Assembly (NCBI RefSeq): GCF_900496995.4
Contig: NC_044008.1
Coordinates: 1,898,453-1,962,452, forward strand
Source: Aquila chrysaetos chrysaetos
Taxonomy: Eukaryota; Chordata; Aves; Accipitriformes; Accipitridae
DNA: 64,000 nucleotides
Direction: 5' to 3'
In this document: positions 58,001-64,000 of the stretch, piece after piece
Layout of the letters: each line of letters starts with the position of its first letter
Position numbering within the stretch: position 1 is the first letter of the stretch
The notes under the pieces: model-generated
What the model saw: only the letters and a program-made list of their open reading frames with translations
What the model was told of the DNA's origin: nothing
Databases searched by the model: none
Made by a program: the position numbers and the translations under genes

Positions 58001-58570
58001 CACCGGCTGCTCCCCACCGCCCCGGGAGAAGCTGCCCCGGTGGAGGGGAGTCTGCCCCGCCAGGTCCACCTTCCGCTCAAGGTTCTGAAGGTTCGCCAAG
58101 GAGAAGATATTTTAAAATTATTTGCTAAATAGGGACCATTTCAGTTCTGGGGGGGGGGTGGTTTCTTTTTTGTAGCAAGGAGGTTTCAGCGCCCCAGGAG
58201 GGCAGGGATTATTGCCATTGCTCCTTTTTGCCCCAGAAACGGAGGAGAGTGATGCAAGCGCTGCAGTGAGTCACGCAGCTGCGCCCTGTTTTACAGCGAC
58301 CGCCCGTCGCACACAAAGGGCAGCGGCTGCCAGGCCCCACGCCGCACAAGGAGCTGTAAACCTCCGGCTCGCGTCCTGCCCGGTCACAGCGGCGCAAAGG
58401 GGAACCGCGACAGAGAAGAGGGTTTTGAATAAAGCCACGGCTTCCTCCTGCGAGCTACAGCCCTACGACCAAAGCGCGCGCCTTGGAGAAGTGCAGGTTC
58501 GCGCTTATCTGCTGCCATCCGGCAGCACCCGCTGCACAAACGTGTCCCTCCCAGGCAGCGACTCAGACGA
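55036..58570. other. CALML3-NET1 intergenic DNA
   Basis: GC-rich sequence with a short CACCAGCACCCA-type repeat at about 55830-55945 and a long G run near 57310-57323. I find no exon and no RNA gene that I can support. Confidence 0.55.
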
Positions 58571-58593
58571 GGCAGGCAGGAGGCTGTCAGGAA

Positions 58594-60186
58594 TTTAATT
58601 GTACTTGGCACTCGAAACTGTACAATACATTTACAGAGAACCACACGTTTGTGTCTATGTACACCCTCTTCCCATTTCCAACGTTACTGGCCAAACACGT
58701 GACAGGCAATAACCCTTTGCATCCGAGTTACGGCTCCTCAAGCACAGATTTCGGGTAACGCTCAAGGACGGGTACGGTGGGATCGCTGTCCTCGCCCCGT
58801 CATCACCAGTCGAATGACAGGAAGAACCTGTTGGCTGTGCTCAAAGCTGTCATCGCTTTGTTTCCTACAACGCTTTGCAGCGCAGTTACCAAGCTGGCAT
58901 CTCTCACGAATCTTTGGACCGCTAGAACATGGCAGTGTCGCCGTGACGAGTATATACAACCACTATCTCTTCTTTCCTTACACCTCATCAGCTTCAGACG
59001 CTTTCTTTTCTCTACCTTTCTACCACATGCAATAAACCCTTGGTTGCCTCCAGTCCTGCCTCCCTGCGGAAGGCGTTTCATTTCTAAAAGGCAACAGAAA
59101 CAAGAAAAATCTACCTTCACTCCCTGCTATTCCCCTCTAGCTGCTGCTCCTTTTCCCTCCCCAAACCCTTTGCAACGTGCCTAAAACCTTCCTAAACCCC
59201 GTTAGCAATGCAGTTCTCTTTCAGTAGTCCGGGGCGCACACAAGCCATTTATGTCGCTCATCGTTAACAGGGTACATTGGGCATCTCCTCCCAGCCACCG
59301 GCTCGTTATGGCTTGCCTGCGCTCCGCAGAACTGTGGAGTGATGTGAGAAACAGTATGTACACGCACACCTCAGAGCAAGAAGGATCAAGTACTTGAAAG
59401 GAAATGCCAAGTCTGAGCAACAACAACAAAATACAAAAGTAAAAAAAAAAAAAAAAAAAAAAAAGAAAAAAAAAGAAGAAGAAAACCAAAAAAACCCCAA
59501 ACAAACCTGAAACAAAACAACTAATAAAAAAATTAAATATCTGGCAGGTTACAGGAGTGAAAATGAGGAATGTACAAAGAACACACTAAGATGAAAGATT
59601 CCAGTAGGTAAATTGAAAACCTGTTGAACCTGGGGTCTGTTTTTTTGTGGGTTTTTTTCCCTGCCCTTGTTTAACATGTAAAGTTGCACAGATTATGATA
59701 AGCGTACACTGCAAAACATGCGCTGTACAAGACAAGAAGAAAATGTGAATTCAGGTTTTGAGTCCACTCTAAAAGGACCCTTGCAGTGTCAATCCAAACC
59801 CCCCCACAAAGGGAGGTGCTGCCAGGCTTGTGGTGACGGCCCAAACTTCCGCTTTAGCGTTACTGTTTTCCCACCTCAAACACCGCACGTGGAAATCTTT
59901 CAGAAACCAAAGTTTGCTCTTCAAATCTGCCATGGGCGGTCAAAAGCACGAGGGCTTGCGAATCACTCACAGCATTAAAACCAGGTTCAAAGTGGCCACG
60001 TTTGTAAAAACAGACTCCAGTTCAACAGTGTTAACTGTATACCAGTAGCTGCCATTACAACATAAAAAACAACAAAAAAAATATTCTGTTCAGTAGAGTG
60101 AATCCAATCATGCTCACATTACAAGAAAAATGTACACGTTATTTATAAATAAACAGTCTTCCACCAGGATGTTGCTGCGCTCCTCT
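58594..60186 (-). other. NET1: NET1 3' UTR with probable polyadenylation signal
   Basis: About 1.6 kb after the NET1 stop. ATTAAA on the minus strand at 58594-58599 is the best signal I see for the 3' end. The stretch contains a 40-base A-rich (plus strand) tract at about 59440-59480, which is T-rich in the transcript. The UTR end is inferred. Confidence 0.5.
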
Positions 60187-60587
60187 TTACACTAGCGTTT
60201 CTTTCCGCTTGCCACTTAGCTGCTTCTCCCTCGTTTTTCTGTGCCCAGACGGTGTTCTGTGTGTTTTCACGCCCTTGGCTTCCTCCGAGTCCAAGATGGA
60301 GCCACATTCGGATGTGCTTTCGTCTAGCTCCATCTCGGTTATGCCAGACATGGCAGACTGCCTCTTCTGGGCTTTGATGTTGGGCGCGGAGGGGTTGTTC
60401 TCCTCCGACTCTTCGCTCAGCTCCGGCAGCTCCTTCAGCTCTGCTGCAGCAGCAGTCCGCTGGAAGGGAGCGATGGCGGTTCGGATGCAGTTAACCCATT
60501 GCTGCTTGTGGAAGACATCGTTGGCCTGCAGCGTGTGGGACTGGCCTGGGGAGGGATCTTGGAAACGAACTCGGAAGATATTTTTAG
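60187..60587 (-). CDS. NET1: NET1 last coding exon
   Basis: Encodes the end of the PH domain, an acidic linker (ELKELPELSEESEENN), a basic tail and ETLV-stop. The acceptor is TTATCTTCAG. The linker is much less like mammalian NET1 than the flanking parts. Confidence 0.95.
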
Positions 60588-63533
60588 CTGAAGATAAACA
60601 TAGGAAAAAGCAGATCAGTTCCTAGCTCAGTATTTAGAGATTCCATTGCTAGACAAGGGACCTGGACTGCACTGCTCTGCTTCAGGGAAAGCGTTCAAAA
60701 TCCCACCAAACCCCCCCCCCAAACCCCACAACCCACCACAGACACGTTGAAATAGATGTTTTCTAATCTGAGCACCAGCTGCAAAGCACCATATATAATT
60801 TTATGGCCACCAAATATAAAACTGCAAAGCCCAGCAGTGACAGTCTACAGGTAAATGCTAACATGTATCATGTGTCTGCTATACGAAAGGAACCTCAGCC
60901 CACGGGGATCTATGCCCAGGTGTAATCTCACCTCACCAACAGATTCCTGTGCAGATGAACTGGTTTGGTCCATACCTTTATCGGAATTGCCAAAAGCTCC
61001 TCGGAAGGATCCCCCCATTTTCACATCGCCATCCTGCAGGTCTTCGAGGAGCAGCTCCTGGACAGGGATCGGCTGCCTGTACACTTGGTAAGCCTGACGC
61101 TCATTGCGAGTGACCGGCCGGGTCAAAACCAGGATGTCTTGGAAGAGGAAGACGTAGAGTTTCTGAAAGGGAAAACGCATTTGAATAGGAGTAAAGCATT
61201 GTACTCTGTAGTCAAAGCAGTCACACACCTTCTGGGATTCAAGGTCACGTTATCTGAAGTTTCACCCACGTTAATTTTCTGACAGTTTCCTGTTACAGCA
61301 ACATAGGGCCCTGGCAGTGGTGGCACAGACCACAGTTGTATCAACAGGTTTATTGTTTTAAAAGATCCTTAAAAAGTGAATTATCATTTACAGATGCCAA
61401 GAATAGGATGATTAGAAGCAATATCTTTTCTGACAATACAAAACACTTCATGTGTACGGAAGTGTAATGGCCAAATTAAACAAAAAACCCCCTACTAAGC
61501 AAAAAAAAAAAAAAAAATTGGAGGTTTACAACGAGGTTACTCCTGCAAGCCAGAACAAAAGGCAGCAGAGCCTTGAGTACAGCAGGGTCTTTCAGCGCTG
61601 CTACAGTGGGAGATAAACTTCTGGCAGTTCATCTCAAAGCCAAACAGGCTTTTGCAGGAACACTTTTGTTTGGAAGAGCTGTGCGCCAGCGCTCATAATG
61701 GGGAATGTCAGAGCACCTGAAAGTAAACAGCCGGCAGGAAATCCGTTTTGATGGAGTGCTTGGGCACAGAGCACACTTTCTATGGTAATTTTGTGCTAAT
61801 TATTTTCCAGCTTCTGAAGGCCAATTGTAAAGCTGTCAGCAGGAAACTTTCCCTTACACCCTGAAATACAGACTGCCATCAGGTGCTTTCTCTTCTGCTT
61901 TTTAAATTTAGCTAATTGTCTAAACTACCCCTACGGATGGAAGGGCTCCTGGTCCTGCTATGACAAACAGTTTTAACTACCTCTGAGGGAACGTTTCAAA
62001 CTTGAGAATTAATTACCATGAACACGAGGGACTTACATGTCCATTTTTATTCTTCAGCTCCCCATGGCACAGTAAAGCTTTGCTGCCTTCAATCCTTGGG
62101 TCCTTCTGCTTCTCATCCAGGTACTCCAGCTTGTCAATGTAATACTGGCACTCTGACTCCCCCTTCTTCAGGTTGATGTCAGAGAGGACTCCTTGGATTA
62201 TAGATATCTATAAACCAAAACATTTACAAATGATTAAATAGTGACCTCTGCTTCTGTATCCTCCCTTTAAGTGCTGTTCAAGAACTCCAGATGATGGAAT
62301 CCATGTGGACAGATCTCTCGTTTGCTTTCATGAGGGGTTACAGTCACAGATTTGTATCCACGAAGAAAACCACCCCACAAAATTGCTGAGGGTTTAAGAG
62401 AGGTTTCTGGACCACCAGAATGACATGCTTATGTCAGAACAATGATCATGACAGCACTATTACTTACGGCTTCTTCCAGAATCTGGATATCGGGATGGTC
62501 TTTGGGAGTGTGTCTCAGGATCTCTTTCAGAAGCAGTGGGTATTTGACCAGCCGACTTCGAGGAATGTCCAAGAAGCTCCAAAGGTCTAGCTTGCGGCTG
62601 AAAGGAGACTCAAGGCAGCGCTGAAGGAAGTCCTGCACTCTCCGGTCCTGCTTCTTCTGATCCAGAAGTGCTTTGGCTGCCAGCTGATTGCTACAGTAAC
62701 CTTTGTAGGCATGGAGTCGTGGTAACTGCAGGAGAACAGAATAATATTCAGGAGTCAAATTCCATGTAGTAAAAGCAAATCAAATTAACGTGTCAAAACT
62801 CGGGGAGTTCTACTTCCCTTACTGCGATACCCTGCCCAATTAAAAAAAAAAAAAAAAAAAAAGCTAACAGACTATCTTGTATATGTAGCTAGTCTTTTGT
62901 GAGTAGAACAAGGGCAACCTGCGTGCGATGCCTTTGAAGTTCAGATGTTTGAGATTAACAGCGATAACGTTATTGAAATCACCTTAGTGACAAACAGTCC
63001 AGAAGATACAGACATTTCAAACATAAATCAGCAAGTAATTGCAGCCACACTAGTGTAAGTCTCCAGGGTGAAATCGTGGCCCATTACGGCTGACAGAGTC
63101 CCTTTGTTTTCAATGTAGCCAGGATTTCCGTTTCAATCTTTCGCTCAAGGCCACAAAAGCCCACAGCTTTTCGGCTTCTAGCTTTAAATGTTCTTTAAGC
63201 TCATTTTTAGCCCGCTGTCTCCAAGTTATGTACTCACCCACTTCACAAGAATGGGCCCAATCTGCTCCACTGTTCCATCTGGTTTTGTTGCTTCTCCTAA
63301 ACTTGCCAACAAGTCTGGAATTGAAACACAAAAATAGAAATTGCAACAACGCCTCAGTAAACTGTTCTAACATGAGAAAGCATAGAGTTTAACTCTTAGT
63401 CAGCACATTTTGTGAAAATGATCCAGTTGCTCTTACCTTCATGCAGAGGAATATAAGAATCCAAGTCCCCAAATATGTGGGTGAGTTCCTCCTCAGACAT
63501 GATAGAGAGTTTCAGCATAGGATCATGATAAGC
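60187..63533 (-). CDS. NET1: NET1, 3' part of coding sequence, six exons, starts beyond right edge
   Basis: Rho guanine nucleotide exchange factor acting mainly on RhoA; it shuttles between nucleus and cytoplasm. Exons 63437-63533, 63238-63314, 62468-62725, 62037-62207, 60976-61162 and 60187-60587 join in phase. The first two and most of the third give the later part of the DH domain (SEEELTHIFGDLDSYIP, KGYCSNQLAAKALLDQKKQD, SRLVKYPLLLKEILRHTPKD). The next gives the DH-PH junction, then comes the PH domain (KLYVFLFQDILVLTRPVTRN, GGSFRGAFGNS, QANDVFHKQQWVNCIRTAI). The final exon adds a charged tail ending KRKETLV, whose last four residues ETLV are the known NET1 PDZ-binding motif. That tail and the synteny separate it from the paralogue ARHGEF3. 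The nuclear-localisation N-terminus is outside the window. Confidence 0.96.
60976..61162 (-). CDS. NET1: NET1 coding exon, PH domain
   Basis: 62 codons plus one base, KLYVFLFQDILVLTRPVTRN through RGAFGNSDK. The acceptor is TTTTCCCTTTCAG and the donor GTATGG. Confidence 0.95.
62037..62207 (-). CDS. NET1: NET1 coding exon, DH-PH junction
   Basis: 57 codons in phase 0, ISIIQGVLSDINLKKGESEC through LKNKNGH. The acceptor is GGTTTATAG and the donor GTAAGT. Confidence 0.95.
62468..62725 (-). CDS. NET1: NET1 coding exon, DH core
   Basis: 86 codons in phase 0, LPRLHAYKGYCSNQ through HPDIQILEEA, including the conserved helix SRLVKYPLLLKEIL. The acceptor is TTCTCCTGCAG and the donor GTAAGT. Confidence 0.96.
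63238..63314 (-). CDS. NET1: NET1 coding exon, DH domain
   Basis: Encodes DLLASLGEATKPDGTVEQIG and PILVKW. The acceptor is TTTCAATTCCAG and the donor GTGAGT. Confidence 0.95.
63437..63533 (-). CDS. NET1: NET1 coding exon, DH domain
   Basis: Encodes AYHDPMLKLSIMSEEELTHI through DSYIPLHE plus one base. The acceptor is TTCTTTGACAG and the donor GTAAGA. The preceding exon must lie beyond position 64000; I see none in 63534-64000. Confidence 0.95.
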
Positions 63534-64000
63534 CTGTCAAAGAACATCAGTATTAAAATATATTCAAATCTCCCAAGCCCAAAAGCTGACAATTTAAATA
63601 TGAGGGGATATATCATGTACGGGACAGATACAAAGTGAAGCCAACAGGAACAGTAACATCAACTTTGATCACGAAAATATTCACCTCTGTACGAAGGTAT
63701 CAAGACCTTCAAATGAAAAGGTCTTTCCTGTCTGAACTGTTCTCATCTGGGAGAGAAACTCCTCTCCGGATGAGCTCTCTAACTCAACTCTCCCCCAACT
63801 AGCTCTGCAGGACTGCAAAGCGCAATCCTTTTTTGGCTGGGTTTGTTGCAATCAAACCAGTACTGTAGGACCGCTCACGTCAACTTTCCAGGCCAGTTTT
63901 CAAACTGTGGATTCTGGGCCTGATAAAGCTGATATGTAATCTTTGCAGGTGCAAAGAAACTTCATTATTATCTGTAATATGATTACTGACTGCAGGAAAA

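Noticed and set aside
59400-59530. A-rich tract as a possible retrogene poly-A tail
   Set aside because: It lies inside the NET1 3' UTR with no gene-like sequence or target-site duplication beside it.

Overview
The window is nuclear DNA from a bird, most likely a neognath other than chicken. It carries CR1 LINE copies in several states of decay, an avian ERV-type solo LTR, GC-rich minisatellites and poly-G runs, compact introns, and four genes in the order TASOR2 (-), ASB13 (+), CALML3-like calmodulin (-), NET1 (-). This is the order and relative orientation of human 10p15 read backwards. The species cannot be told from the sequence alone.

Layout. 1-16.7 kb: ten 5' coding exons of TASOR2 on the minus strand, spelling an uninterrupted 325-residue N-terminal part (pseudo-PARP/DUF3715 region), including a 20-nt microexon; the gene runs off the left edge. 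17.6-18.35 kb: its CpG-island promoter, with IRF-type and ETS/IRF composite motifs. 18.4-19.1 kb: a 126-bp minisatellite. 19.6-20.4 kb: an internally deleted CR1. 20.4-28.1 kb: intergenic, nothing recognised. 28.5-30.73 kb: a C-rich ~54-bp minisatellite, the ASB13 CpG island and first exon, then a G-rich ~20-bp minisatellite at the start of intron 1. 29.74-39.08 kb: the complete six-exon ASB13 coding sequence (278 aa), followed by a ~2.1 kb 3' UTR. 41.24-42.10 kb: solo LTR. 45.4-46.4 kb: CR1. 48.6-51.2 kb: two degenerate minisatellites. 53.36-53.81 kb: an intact intronless calmodulin-like gene. 54.66-55.03 kb: a CCAT-type microsatellite. 58.6-63.53 kb: the 3' UTR and last six coding exons of NET1, which runs off the right edge.

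Functions. The genes are linked by old synteny and share no evident pathway. TASOR2 is a chromatin-silencing scaffold related to HUSH TASOR. ASB13 is a substrate receptor of a Cullin-5 E3 ligase. The calmodulin is the bird striated-muscle type calcium sensor. NET1 is a RhoA exchange factor. All splice junctions were placed by eye from GT/AG sites, reading-frame phase and remembered family sequences; no alignment was run. I did not find a new gene system. The most unusual points are the strand-opposed minisatellites around the ASB13 promoter, the IRF-type motifs at TASOR2, and the internally deleted CR1.
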